6,945 bases of DNA from contig JAHIOK010000097.1 in assembly GCA_018895315.1 (NCBI GenBank), positions 1 to 6,945 of the forward strand, written 5' to 3'. This document shows positions 1-5,755 of the stretch, in pieces (the first letter of the stretch is position 1; each line of letters begins with the position of its first letter). Below the pieces are notes generated by a model. It worked only from the letters and a program-made list of their open reading frames with translations, searched no databases and was not told the origin of the DNA. The position numbers and the translations under genes are program-made. Source of the stretch: Actinomycetota bacterium. Lineage in GTDB: Bacteria; Actinomycetota; Actinomycetes; Actinomycetales; Microbacteriaceae.

Positions 1-87
1 AAACTACAACACCCACCGCCACCACTCAGCCATCAACGGCACACCCATCAGCCGACTGTCACCAACCTAAAAGCCGAGTACATCTAG
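1..87 (+). pseudogene. 3' remnant of an IS481-like (DDE, rve-type) transposase, frame broken near its end
   Basis: Reading from base 2, the + strand encodes N-Y-N-T-H-R-H-H-S-A-I-N-G-T-P-I-S-R-L-S-P-T and then stops at TAA 68-70. The pattern YN-x-HR-x-HSA-x-(N)G-x-P-x-SRL is the C-terminal signature of integrase-core transposases of the IS481 group, which normally go on to a short tail of the form (V/P)TN-L/V-xx-x-Y. That tail (V-T-N-L-K-A-E-Y-I) is present in another frame at bases 58-84, ending at TAG 85-87, so the reading frame appears to have shifted around bases 58-68. Loss of one copy of a CCAA tandem repeat would explain it and would restore R-L-S-P-T-N-L-K-A-E-Y-I; this is inference. 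The upstream part lies outside the window, so the rest may be intact or decayed. No terminal inverted repeat ending in ACA is recognisable just downstream. The family call rests on about 30 residues. Confidence 0.72.
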
Positions 88-1331
88 GAGCGTGCGGTCG
101 AGGGCAGCAATCGCCATCCGGTTCCATCGTCGTCGGCCTCACCGGCGAGCCGCATCATCCCCAGCGCGTTCGCGACATCGCCGACGGACATACCGCTGCG
201 CCGCGCCACATCGTCCACACGCCGGCGAGCCCTCGTCGACAACGCATCCGCTACGCGCGACGATTCAGCGCTGCGATACCGGCCGCCCTCGTCGACCTCG
301 ATCAGTGCCTGGGTCGGCAGGCCGATGCCCAGGAGCTCTGCGGCATCATCGGCACTCGTGATGCAGCGGGCGTCGAACTCTCTCAGGAGCCGATGGCAAC
401 CAGCCGATGCCGCACTCGTGATCGGTCCCGGCACCGCGCCGAGAGGGCGCCCCAGGTCGGCCGCGTGCCCGGCGGTGTTGAGCGATCCGCTTCGCCACCC
501 GGCCTCGACGACGACCGTGGCGTCGGATATCGCGGCGATGAGCCTGTTCCTCTGCAGAAACCTCCACTTCGTGGGGGCCGATCCGCAAGGAACCTCGCTG
601 ACCACGGCGCCCGATGCCGCGATCCGCGCGAGCAGATCGGTGTGGCCGGCAGGATAGGCGCGATCGACACCGCCAGCGAGGAGCGCCAGCGTGGAGCCTT
701 CCGCCGCGAGAGCGGCTCGGTGTGCCGCGCCGTCGATGCCGTAGGCAGCCCCTGAAACGATCCGCACGCCACGGCCGGCGAGCTCTGCGGAGAGCTCCAT
801 CGCGACGTGTTCGCCGTACCCGGTGGCTGCGCGGGCACCGACGACCGCGAGGGAGGGAGCGATCTGGTCGAGTGCGGCAGGAGTTCCGCGAGCCCACAAA
901 CAGACGGGCGCGTGGATGTCGAGGTCGCGCAGCCCTGCGGGCCATCCGTCGTCGTCAGGTGTGATGAGTGTTGCGCCGACGCGTGCAGCGCTGGTGAGCG
1001 CAGCGTCGACCGACCCTTGGTCCATGCGCGGGCTCCAGCGGGCGAGTGCGTCTCGCGTTTCCCTCGCCGTCAGTCCAATGCTCTCGGCCATTGAGGCGCC
1101 GATCTGCCCCGCAAGCGCGACCTCGAGAGCGCGGACGGGCCCGAGCGCCGCAATGAGGCGCCCCGCTCCCCCATCTCCCGGCTCAACCAGGCAGCTCCAC
1201 GCCACGCACGCGTAGGCACGGAGGCTCCTCTCCGTCTCGTCATACGGCTCGCCGCCGTGGCCCGCCTCCCGAGTACCGAGAGCCGCCATCCGTTCGCGCG
1301 CCACGGTCGAGGACAATGTGAGGCGGCTCAT
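84..1331 (-). CDS. dprA: DNA-processing protein DprA (Smf), ssDNA-binding RecA loader
   Basis: The 415-aa protein is a DprA/Smf member. In other bacteria DprA binds incoming single-stranded DNA in the cytoplasm and loads RecA during transformation; in non-competent species it is kept for less clear roles. A SAM-like helical N-terminal part (about 40-120) precedes the Rossmann-like DprA domain (about 125-335). Visible motifs are VVGARAATGYG (163-173), SGAAYGIDGAAHRAAL (193-208), LAGGVDRAYP (218-227), SEVPCG (245-250), RNRLIAAISD (261-270), EAGWRSGSLNTA (276-287) and PGP (301-303). A winged-helix region (about 358-408) ends in GWRLLP. The start is the ATG at 1331, which overlaps the yifB stop as ATGA. 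AAGGGG at 1340-1345 sits 8 nt upstream as ribosome binding site. The open frame continues upstream to 1532, but that extension is arginine-rich and lies inside yifB, so it is rejected. The TAG stop at 84-86 overlaps the stop of the transposase remnant on the other strand. The last residues (STARS) lie beyond the conserved fold and could be altered by the insertion. Confidence 0.95.
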   Translation of the reverse strand: MSRLTLSSTVARERMAALGTREAGHGGEPYDETERSLRAYACVAWSCLVEPGDGGAGRLIAALGPVRALEVALAGQIGASMAESIGLTARETRDALARWSPRMDQGSVDAALTSAARVGATLITPDDDGWPAGLRDLDIHAPVCLWARGTPAALDQIAPSLAVVGARAATGYGEHVAMELSAELAGRGVRIVSGAAYGIDGAAHRAALAAEGSTLALLAGGVDRAYPAGHTDLLARIAASGAVVSEVPCGSAPTKWRFLQRNRLIAAISDATVVVEAGWRSGSLNTAGHAADLGRPLGAVPGPITSAASAGCHRLLREFDARCITSADDAAELLGIGLPTQALIEVDEGGRYRSAESSRVADALSTRARRRVDDVARRSGMSVGDVANALGMMRLAGEADDDGTGWRLLPSTARS

Positions 1332-2854
1332 GCGGTGATCCCCTTCTTCAGGTAGAGCGCACGCCCGATGTCGTCGAGCGCCAGGCGATCGCGGCCGGCG
1401 AGGTCGGCGTTGGACCACGCGACCCGAAGCACCCGGTCGTAGCCGCGGAGGGTGAGCGCTCCCCGTTGCAAGGCCGTGTCGAGGGGCCTGCGCACCCCAG
1501 GGGCCGGAGCCAGCGGACCCTGCCGCAGCCATGCGCCGGCCACTTCGGCGTTCACACGCCAGGCTGTGCCGTGTAATCGCCGCGCTGCTCGCTCACGGGC
1601 GGCCGCAACCCGTGCGCGAGCAGCCTCGGTCGTCGTGGCCGGGGTGCCCGCGGCGGCGTGGGCCACTGACACTCGCGCAATGGCCAGCTCGATGTCGAGG
1701 CGATCCAGCAGCGGACCCGAGAGCTTGCCGAGGTAGCGCCTGATCGCGATCGGCGCGCACGTGCAGTGACCTCCACGCACGCCGTACTGCCCGCACGGAC
1801 ACGGGTTCGTTGCGAGCACGAGTTGGAAGCGTGCGGGGAACGTGGCCGTCATCCCCGCGCGGTGGATGACGATCGATCCACTCTCCAGCGGCTGCCTCAG
1901 GGCATCGAGGGCGTTCGCCGGGTACTCCCCCGCTTCATCGAGGAAGAGCACACCTTCGCTCGCCCGAGCGATCGCACCGGGGCGGACGACCCGCGACCCG
2001 CCCCCGACGAGTGCCGCGACGCTCGCGGTGTGATGCGGAGCCTCGAAGGGGGGCGTCCGGCTCAGCCGCGTGACGGCCTCTCCGGCGAGCGAGCGGATGG
2101 ATGCCGCCGCAAGCGCCGCGCGATCGTCGAGTTCGGGCAGGATGCCCGGGAGCCGTCGGGCGAGCATGGTCTTTCCGGCGCCGGGTGGTCCACTCATCAT
2201 CAGGTGGTGTCCGCCCGCCGCTGCCACGATGAGCGCCTCGACGGCATCGCCCTGACCGATCACTTCAGCGAGATCCGGCACGACCTCGGGCTGCTCATCG
2301 GGCTGTGCCGCTACCGCCGGCTCCAGTTCGATGTGCTCGACCACCGCACCGTGGAAGCGGGCAACGTCGGCGAGGGCGATCGCGCCGACGACTCGCACTC
2401 CGTCCACGAGTGCCGCCTCCTCGCGGTTGGCGTGCGGGACGATGACAGTACGCACTCCGGCTCTCGCGGCGGCGAGCACCGCCGGAAGTACTCCCGGCAC
2501 CGGCCGCAGGCGACCGTCGAGCCCGAGTTCGCCGAGATGGGCGGACTCCGCCACGGAGGCGACATCCATCGGGCATTCGGTGGCGAGCGAGGCGATCGCG
2601 ATCGCTACGTCGAACCCCGAACCCTGCTTCGGCAGGCTGGCCGGCGAAAGGTTGACGGTCAGTCGCCGTCGCGGCAACGCGAGACCACTGTTCGCGCAGG
2701 CATTATGAACGCGCTGCACGGCTTCGCCGAGGGCCTTGTCTGGCAGGCCGATGATGCGGAACTCCGGAATCTGATTCGACAGGTCTGCCTCGACCTCCAC
2801 GAGTGCCCCTTCGAGGCCGAGCAGCGCCACGGACCACGTGCGAGCGACCGTCAT
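1328..2854 (-). CDS. yifB: YifB/ComM family Mg-chelatase-like AAA+ ATPase
   Basis: At 508 aa this is a full-length YifB/ComM protein. ComM is known in Gram-negative bacteria as a hexameric helicase that promotes branch migration during natural transformation; the role in actinobacteria is inferred. Domains in order: an N-terminal ChlI/Lon-protease-like S5 fold (about 20-145, with GLPDKALGEAVQRV at 36-49 and LSPASLPKQGSGFD at 69-82), the AAA+ Mg-chelatase core (about 190-395) and the Mg-chelatase C-terminal helical domain (about 410-506). The Walker A motif is GPPGAGKT (222-229) and Walker B is VLFLDE (302-307). The conserved NPCPCG is at 350-355, followed by C364 and C366, which together look like a metal-binding or structural Cys cluster. 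GPLLDRLD (380-387) carries the conserved Arg. The ATG at 2854 overlaps the yraN stop as ATGA, and no clear Shine-Dalgarno sequence precedes it, so translation probably depends on coupling to yraN. Its own stop overlaps the dprA start in the same way. Confidence 0.95.
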   Translation of the reverse strand: MTVARTWSVALLGLEGALVEVEADLSNQIPEFRIIGLPDKALGEAVQRVHNACANSGLALPRRRLTVNLSPASLPKQGSGFDVAIAIASLATECPMDVASVAESAHLGELGLDGRLRPVPGVLPAVLAAARAGVRTVIVPHANREEAALVDGVRVVGAIALADVARFHGAVVEHIELEPAVAAQPDEQPEVVPDLAEVIGQGDAVEALIVAAAGGHHLMMSGPPGAGKTMLARRLPGILPELDDRAALAAASIRSLAGEAVTRLSRTPPFEAPHHTASVAALVGGGSRVVRPGAIARASEGVLFLDEAGEYPANALDALRQPLESGSIVIHRAGMTATFPARFQLVLATNPCPCGQYGVRGGHCTCAPIAIRRYLGKLSGPLLDRLDIELAIARVSVAHAAAGTPATTTEAARARVAAARERAARRLHGTAWRVNAEVAGAWLRQGPLAPAPGVRRPLDTALQRGALTLRGYDRVLRVAWSNADLAGRDRLALDDIGRALYLKKGITA

Positions 2855-3213
2855 GACACGTCGACCAGGTGCTCGAGGGGTGCGGTCGCCGGCTCCGCGC
2901 CCGTGATCGCGATCACATCGATGCGGATCTCACCGCGCCCGGCGGCGTCGGGGTGCGCGGCCCGCCATGCCATTCCGAGTCGCCACAGCCGCTGTCTCTT
3001 CCGGGCGTCCACGGCCTCGAACGGATGCCCGAACGCCTCGCCGCGGCGCGTTTTGACCTCGACGATGACCAGCCGCACGCCATCGCGCGCGAGAAGGTCG
3101 AGCTCTCCGCCCTGCGTGCGCCAGTTGCGATCGAGGATCTCGTAGCCGCGTTCGGTGAGGTATCGCGCGGCCCGCTCTTCACCCGCGCGCCCGAGGATGT
3201 CCTTGTCTGCCAT
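2851..3213 (-). CDS. yraN: YraN family (UPF0102) endonuclease-like protein
   Basis: This 120-aa protein matches the UPF0102/YraN family in length and motif order. The family has a restriction-endonuclease-like (Holliday-junction-resolvase-like) fold, but its cellular role is poorly defined. Visible motifs are GRAGEERAARYL (8-19), GYEILDRNWR (23-32), GELDLLARD (36-44, putative catalytic E37 and D39), VEVKTR (51-56, the E52-x-K54 half of the PD-(D/E)xK-type site), FGHPFEAV (61-68), and a final strand IRIDVIAI (96-103). The ATG at 3213 is the only plausible start. In-frame codons upstream run to a TGA without another ATG, GTG or TTG. No Shine-Dalgarno-like sequence precedes it, and it is not overlapped by an upstream gene, which is odd for this array. 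It is separated from the DUF2469 gene by about 105 bases that include a hairpin. Its stop overlaps the yifB ATG. Neighbouring DprA and YifB suggest DNA metabolism, but this is context only. Confidence 0.93.
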   Translation of the reverse strand: MADKDILGRAGEERAARYLTERGYEILDRNWRTQGGELDLLARDGVRLVIVEVKTRRGEAFGHPFEAVDARKRQRLWRLGMAWRAAHPDAAGRGEIRIDVIAITGAEPATAPLEHLVDVS

Positions 3214-3285
3214 GACGACATGCTGGCGCGCAGCGAATCAGCACAACGAAAGTTCACCGTGACGCAGAACAACTCGTCGGATCGC

Positions 3286-3309
3286 CCTCCCCGAGGTTGC
3301 CTGGGGAGG
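3286..3309 (-). terminator. GC-rich intercistronic hairpin between the DUF2469 gene and yraN
   Basis: Seven-base arms CCTCCCC (3286-3292) and GGGGAGG (3303-3309) pair. Three more inner pairs (AGG 3294-3296 with CCT 3300-3302) extend the stem past one bulged G, leaving a 3-base loop TTG. The structure starts 9 bases after the DUF2469 stop on the minus strand. No T-run follows in the direction of transcription, so it may act as a weak or factor-dependent terminator, or as an mRNA 3'-end stabiliser or processing structure. The remaining bases 3214-3285 show no promoter I can support. Confidence 0.5.
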
Positions 3310-3318
3310 AATCGCTGC

Positions 3319-3642
3319 TCAGTTGTCGAGCGAGAGTTCTTCGGGCAGGTGGAAGTCGCGTCGCGTGAGCTCTTCCACGTTCACATCTTTGAACGTGAGC
3401 ACGCGCACCGACTTCACGAATCGATCCGCGCGGTAGATGTCCCATACCCAGACGTCCGTCATCGAGATCTCGAAGTAGAAGTCGTGCTGGGTGTCACGGC
3501 GTACGACGTTGACCTCGTTCGCGAGGTAGAACCGGCGTTCTGTTTCGATGACGTACTGGAACTGGGATACGACGTCGCGGTACTCGCGGTAGAGGGCGAG
3601 TTCCAGCTCCCGGTCGTAGTCCTCGAATACGTCGTCGTCCAT
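3319..3642 (-). CDS. DUF2469 family protein, actinobacterial, unknown function
   Basis: The 107-aa product is acidic at its N-terminus and recognisable as the DUF2469 family, which is conserved in Actinobacteria and typically lies between rnhB and yraN. No biochemical role is established as far as I know. Characteristic segments are ELALYREYRDVV (14-25), an ETERRFYLANEV stretch (33-44), FYFEISMTDVWVWDIYR (55-71), and a FVKSVRVLTFKDVNVEEL stretch near 75-92. No signal peptide, membrane segment or Cys cluster is visible, so it is probably cytosolic. The ATG at 3642 is preceded by GGAGAG with 4 nt spacing, a good ribosome binding site. The 47-base gap to rnhB holds a hairpin and a TAGGAT hexamer (3652-3657) ending 9 bases before the ATG, which could be a -10 element of an internal promoter; no matching -35 was seen. 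A second hairpin follows the stop. The family assignment is firm, the function open. Confidence 0.92.
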   Translation of the reverse strand: MDDDVFEDYDRELELALYREYRDVVSQFQYVIETERRFYLANEVNVVRRDTQHDFYFEISMTDVWVWDIYRADRFVKSVRVLTFKDVNVEELTRRDFHLPEELSLDN

Positions 3643-3665
3643 GGTCTCTCCATCCTAGACGTCGC

Positions 3666-3689
3666 AGCGCCGACCACGTCGCCAGCGCT
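3666..3689 (-). other. Intercistronic hairpin directly after the rnhB stop codon
   Basis: Arms AGCGC (3666-3670) and GCGCT (3685-3689) pair, and CGAC (3671-3674) pairs with GTCG (3678-3681) around a 3-base loop, with a 3-base bulge (3682-3684) on one side. The hairpin begins at the base next to the rnhB TGA on the minus strand. No T-tract follows. It may slow ribosomes or polymerase, stabilise the upstream mRNA end, or have no function. In GC-rich DNA a stem of nine pairs with a bulge can arise by chance. Confidence 0.35.
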
Positions 3690-4349
3690 TCAGAACAGCA
3701 CGGGGGCATCCGATAGCACCCATGAGGCCCGATGGTGCGGGCTGATGCCATGCTCCCGAATGGCCGCGCGATGCGCGGCGCTGCCATATCCCTTGTTGCG
3801 CGCCCACTCATAGACCGGCACGTCTTCGTGCAGATCCGTCATGACCGCATCGCGCGCGACTTTTGCAATCACGGATGCGGCCGCGGCGCTGGCGCAGTCG
3901 CGATCCGCCTTCACGACCGGACGGACCGTGAGCTCTGTGGCACCGGCTGCGGAGATGTAGTCGTAGTTGCCGTCGAGGAGGACGATCGCGTCTTCGGTGA
4001 CGACTCCTCCGATGCGGAGCTCGGCGATCGCCCGGATGGCGGCGAGCCCCAGCGCACGCATGATGCCGACCTCGTCGATTTCGGACGCACTGGCCCACCC
4101 CACCGCGCTCGCGCCCACCCAGGCAGAAGACCTGGCCGCGACGTCGGCGCGCCGGAGTTCAGGCACGAGCTTCGAGTCCCGAAGGCCCTGAGGGATGCGC
4201 CGACGCGCACCCACGGCATCCAGGGTCGCCGCGCCGACTGCCACCGGGCCCGCCAGCGCTCCGCGCCCCACCTCATCGCAAGCGATCACGAGAGGGAAAT
4301 CCCGGAGGAGACGCCGCTCGAGCGTGAGCCGCGGTTCGACGACCGTCAT
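3690..4349 (-). CDS. rnhB: Ribonuclease HII
   Basis: This 219-aa enzyme is RNase HII, which cuts the RNA strand of RNA/DNA hybrids and removes single ribonucleotides misincorporated in DNA, using two metal ions in the cytosol. The catalytic set is visible: D25 and E26 in ACDEVGRGALAGPV (23-36), D126 in LLDGNYD (124-130) and D149 in VVKADRDCASAAAASVIAKV (145-164). The RDSK motif is at 57-60, and the C-terminal GYGSAAH (187-193) and EHGISPHHRASW (199-210) are typical. Length and motif order fit a complete protein. The start is the ATG at 4349, which overlaps the lepB stop as ATGA. No Shine-Dalgarno sequence precedes it, so translation is probably coupled to lepB. The frame is open further upstream to 4532, but that part lies inside lepB and shows no RNase H similarity. 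A hairpin follows the stop. Confidence 0.96.
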   Translation of the reverse strand: MTVVEPRLTLERRLLRDFPLVIACDEVGRGALAGPVAVGAATLDAVGARRRIPQGLRDSKLVPELRRADVAARSSAWVGASAVGWASASEIDEVGIMRALGLAAIRAIAELRIGGVVTEDAIVLLDGNYDYISAAGATELTVRPVVKADRDCASAAAASVIAKVARDAVMTDLHEDVPVYEWARNKGYGSAAHRAAIREHGISPHHRASWVLSDAPVLF

Positions 4350-5113
4350 TTCGCCGCAGGCACCCCGGCGAAGACGGGATGCTGGAAATCGATCGCTCCG
4401 AATCGTGAGAGCGGCCATGTGATCAGAAAGGCCCGCCCCACGACGTTCGATATCGGGACGAATCCCTTGTTGGGCTGGTCCTGGTTGTAGCGCGAGTCGC
4501 GCGAACTGTCGCGGTTGTCCCCCAGCACCCACAGCGAATCAGCCGGCACGGTGACGTCGAAAGGTACGACCGCCGGCGCGCTCGCACCCGGGCTCAGCTT
4601 GAGGTAGCCGGTCTCGTCGATCGGAACGCCGTTGACCGTCAGCTGCCCGATCGCGTTGCAACAGACGACGTGGTCGCCCGGGAGTCCGATGATGCGTTTG
4701 ATGAGGTGATCGTCGCTGTCGGGTGCGGAGAGTCCCACGAGCGACAGCGCCCAATCGACCGCCTCGATGACGAAAGGTCGAGCGGGCGTTGTGGTCGCGG
4801 GAAGCCAGCCGCCTGGATCGCGGAAGACGACGACGTCTCCCCGCTCGTAGCCGGTGAATCGCGGGGTGATCTCGTCGACCAGGATGCGGTCCTTGATCAG
4901 CAGCGTGTTCTCCATCGACCCCGAGGGGATATAGAACGAACGCACCACGAACGTCTTGACGAGGAACGAGACGAGGATCGCGATGACGACGATCACGAGC
5001 ACGTCCCGGAGGAACGCCCCCCACCCTCTTCGTCGTGGCGCGGACGCGCGTTCGGATGCGCGTGTGGCGGGGCCGACGTTGGTCTCGGCCGGCACTGGGG
5101 GCTCCGTGGTCAT
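4346..5113 (-). CDS. lepB: Type I signal peptidase (SPase I, S26 family)
   Basis: The protein cleaves signal peptides from exported preproteins at the outer face of the membrane with a Ser-Lys dyad. From the ATG at 5113 it is 255 aa. A cytosolic Pro- and Arg-rich N-terminus (1-35) is followed by a single membrane segment (about 37-56, VLVIVVIAILVSFLV core) and the catalytic domain. The nucleophile is S66 in the IPSGSMENTL box, and the general base is K139 in LIKRIIGLPGD. The GDNRDSSRDSR box is at 198-208 and helps form the active site. The cytosolic-N, single-anchor layout fits Gram-positive SPases. An in-frame GTG at 5125 would add four residues, but AAGGA at 5118-5122 lies 4 nt before the ATG and overlaps the GTG reading, while no good site precedes the GTG; the ATG is preferred. 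It follows rplS after a hairpin, and its stop overlaps the rnhB start. Confidence 0.94.
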   Translation of the reverse strand: MTTEPPVPAETNVGPATRASERASAPRRRGWGAFLRDVLVIVVIAILVSFLVKTFVVRSFYIPSGSMENTLLIKDRILVDEITPRFTGYERGDVVVFRDPGGWLPATTTPARPFVIEAVDWALSLVGLSAPDSDDHLIKRIIGLPGDHVVCCNAIGQLTVNGVPIDETGYLKLSPGASAPAVVPFDVTVPADSLWVLGDNRDSSRDSRYNQDQPNKGFVPISNVVGRAFLITWPLSRFGAIDFQHPVFAGVPAAK

Positions 5114-5117
5114 GAGT

Positions 5118-5122
5118 TCCTT
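5118..5122 (-). promoter_or_regulatory. Ribosome binding site that decides the lepB start
   Basis: AAGGA on the minus strand sits 4 nt upstream of the ATG at 5111-5113. The competing GTG at 5123-5125 lies immediately upstream of this motif and has only GC-rich sequence before it. The short spacing leaves some doubt. Confidence 0.55.
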
Positions 5123-5184
5123 CACCGCCGCCCCGAGATCGGCGGCTGCACCTCTAAGCGTCGCACATTTGCGCGACGACGCAG

Positions 5185-5214
5185 CGACGCCCCAGGGAAT
5201 ACCCCGGGGCGTCG
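5185..5214 (-). terminator. Strong hairpin after rplS, candidate terminator or attenuating structure
   Basis: Nine-base arms CGACGCCCC (5185-5193) and GGGGCGTCG (5206-5214) pair perfectly. After one A-C mismatch, GGG (5195-5197) pairs with CCC (5202-5204) around the tetraloop AATA (5198-5201). This is the strongest inverted repeat in the window and starts 25 bases after the rplS stop on the minus strand. No T-run follows directly, so it may terminate inefficiently and let part of the transcription pass into lepB. No convincing lepB promoter was seen in the 70 bases that follow (a TTAGAG near 5154-5159 is weak). Confidence 0.62.
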
Positions 5215-5239
5215 AACGAATGGCTGCGGACGACGAGTG

Positions 5240-5587
5240 TCAGCGGTCGCGCTTCTCCTTGATTTTGGCCTTCTTGCCACGGAGGTTGCGCAGGTAGTAC
5301 AGCTTCGCGCGGCGGACGTCACCGCGGGTGACGACCTCGATGTGATCGATGACCGGGCTGTGAACGGGGAACGTGCGCTCGACGCCGACCTGGAAGCTGA
5401 TCTTGCGGACGCAGAAAGTCTCGCGCACGCCGTCACCGGAGCGACCCATCACGACACCTTGGAAGACCTGGATGCGGGAGCGCGTGCCCTCGGTGATGTT
5501 GACGTGCACCTTCACGGTGTCGCCGGGGAAGAAGTCGGGGATGTCGGTGCGGAGCGATGCCGCGTCGAGTGCGTCGAGGATCTGCAT
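5240..5587 (-). CDS. rplS: 50S ribosomal protein L19
   Basis: The 115-aa product is bL19, a large-subunit protein that lies at the 30S-50S interface. The family pattern runs over the whole length: [15 protein letters not shown] (15-29), [15 protein letters not shown] (33-47), [10 protein letters not shown] (55-64), [11 protein letters not shown] (68-78), and the basic C-terminus [20 protein letters not shown] (about 92-111). The ATG at 5587 follows a purine-rich GAGAGA with about 7 nt spacing. It has its own promoter at 5719-5747 and a leader of about 125 nt. A strong hairpin follows its stop and probably lets this highly expressed gene be transcribed more than the genes after it. In many bacteria rplS follows trmD in an rpsP-rimM-trmD-rplS operon; here a membrane-protein gene lies upstream instead, so the two groups are separated at this point. 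Confidence 0.97.
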   Translation of the reverse strand: MQILDALDAASLRTDIPDFFPGDTVKVHVNITEGTRSRIQVFQGVVMGRSGDGVRETFCVRKISFQVGVERTFPVHSPVIDHIEVVTRGDVRRAKLYYLRNLRGKKAKIKEKRDR

Positions 5588-5712
5588 GATCGTGTCTCTC
5601 TTCGGCCGCCACAGGTCGACCGGGATGGATGTATGAAAGGAATGCGTGCCGCGTGCCTACCGGATCGACTCCGAGTGGCTGACTCCCCTGAGGCAGAGCG
5701 TTCAGGGCACAA
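5588..5712 (-). promoter_or_regulatory. Predicted structured 5' leader of the rplS mRNA
   Basis: If transcription starts about 7 bases after the -10 box (near 5712), the rplS transcript has about 125 untranslated bases. A hairpin near its 5' end pairs CCCTGA (5686-5691) with TCAGGG (5702-5707). Further on are GACTCC direct repeats (5667-5672 and 5681-5686), a GAGT/ACTC small stem (5673-5685) and a tandem GCGTGCC repeat (5644-5650 and 5651-5657). No leader ORF with a convincing start was seen. Ribosomal protein leaders often autoregulate, but I do not recognise a known L19 leader motif here. Confidence 0.4.
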
Positions 5713-5718
5713 TCGACT

Positions 5719-5747
5719 ATTCTGCCACGGATACCGCGACCTGCCAA
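5719..5747 (-). promoter_or_regulatory. Sigma70-type promoter of rplS
   Basis: On the minus strand a -35 box TTGGCA (5742-5747, five of six matches to TTGACA) is separated by exactly 17 bases from a -10 box CAGAAT (5719-5724, four of six matches to TATAAT). It lies about 130 bases upstream of the rplS ATG and just inside the intergenic region, 6 bp after the stop of the preceding gene. The spacing and -35 quality make this the best promoter in the window; the start site near 5712 is inferred. Confidence 0.6.
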
Positions 5748-5755
5748 AACAGGTC
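5738..5755 (-). repeat. 18-bp interrupted palindrome over the rplS -35 box
   Basis: GACCTG (5738-5743) and CAGGTC (5750-5755) form perfect 6-base arms around a 6-base spacer. The palindrome overlaps both the stop codon of the membrane-protein gene (5754-5756) and the -35 box of the rplS promoter. As RNA it is a small hairpin with a U-rich loop at the end of the upstream gene, possibly a weak terminator. As DNA it has the shape of an operator half-site pair. Either reading is inference. Confidence 0.4.

Noticed and set aside
1332..1532. N-terminal extension of dprA by 67 residues in the same frame
   Set aside because: It lies inside the yifB coding region, is Arg/Pro-rich with no DprA similarity, and the ATG at 1331 has both a ribosome binding site and the ATGA overlap.
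1766..3145. Long + strand open frame opposite yifB and yraN
   Set aside because: Its translation is Arg/Gly/Asp-rich with no recognisable domain; it is an antisense shadow of GC-rich codons of two well identified genes.
2869..3813. + strand open frame opposite yraN, the DUF2469 gene and rnhB
   Set aside because: It spans three real genes and their gaps and shows no domain; antisense shadow.
3732..4490. + strand open frame opposite rnhB
   Set aside because: Low-complexity Arg/Asp-rich translation, no start signal, antisense of the RNase HII catalytic domain.
4350..4532. Upstream extension of rnhB
   Set aside because: It lies inside lepB and adds nothing similar to RNase HII; the overlap ATG at 4349 is the family-consistent start.
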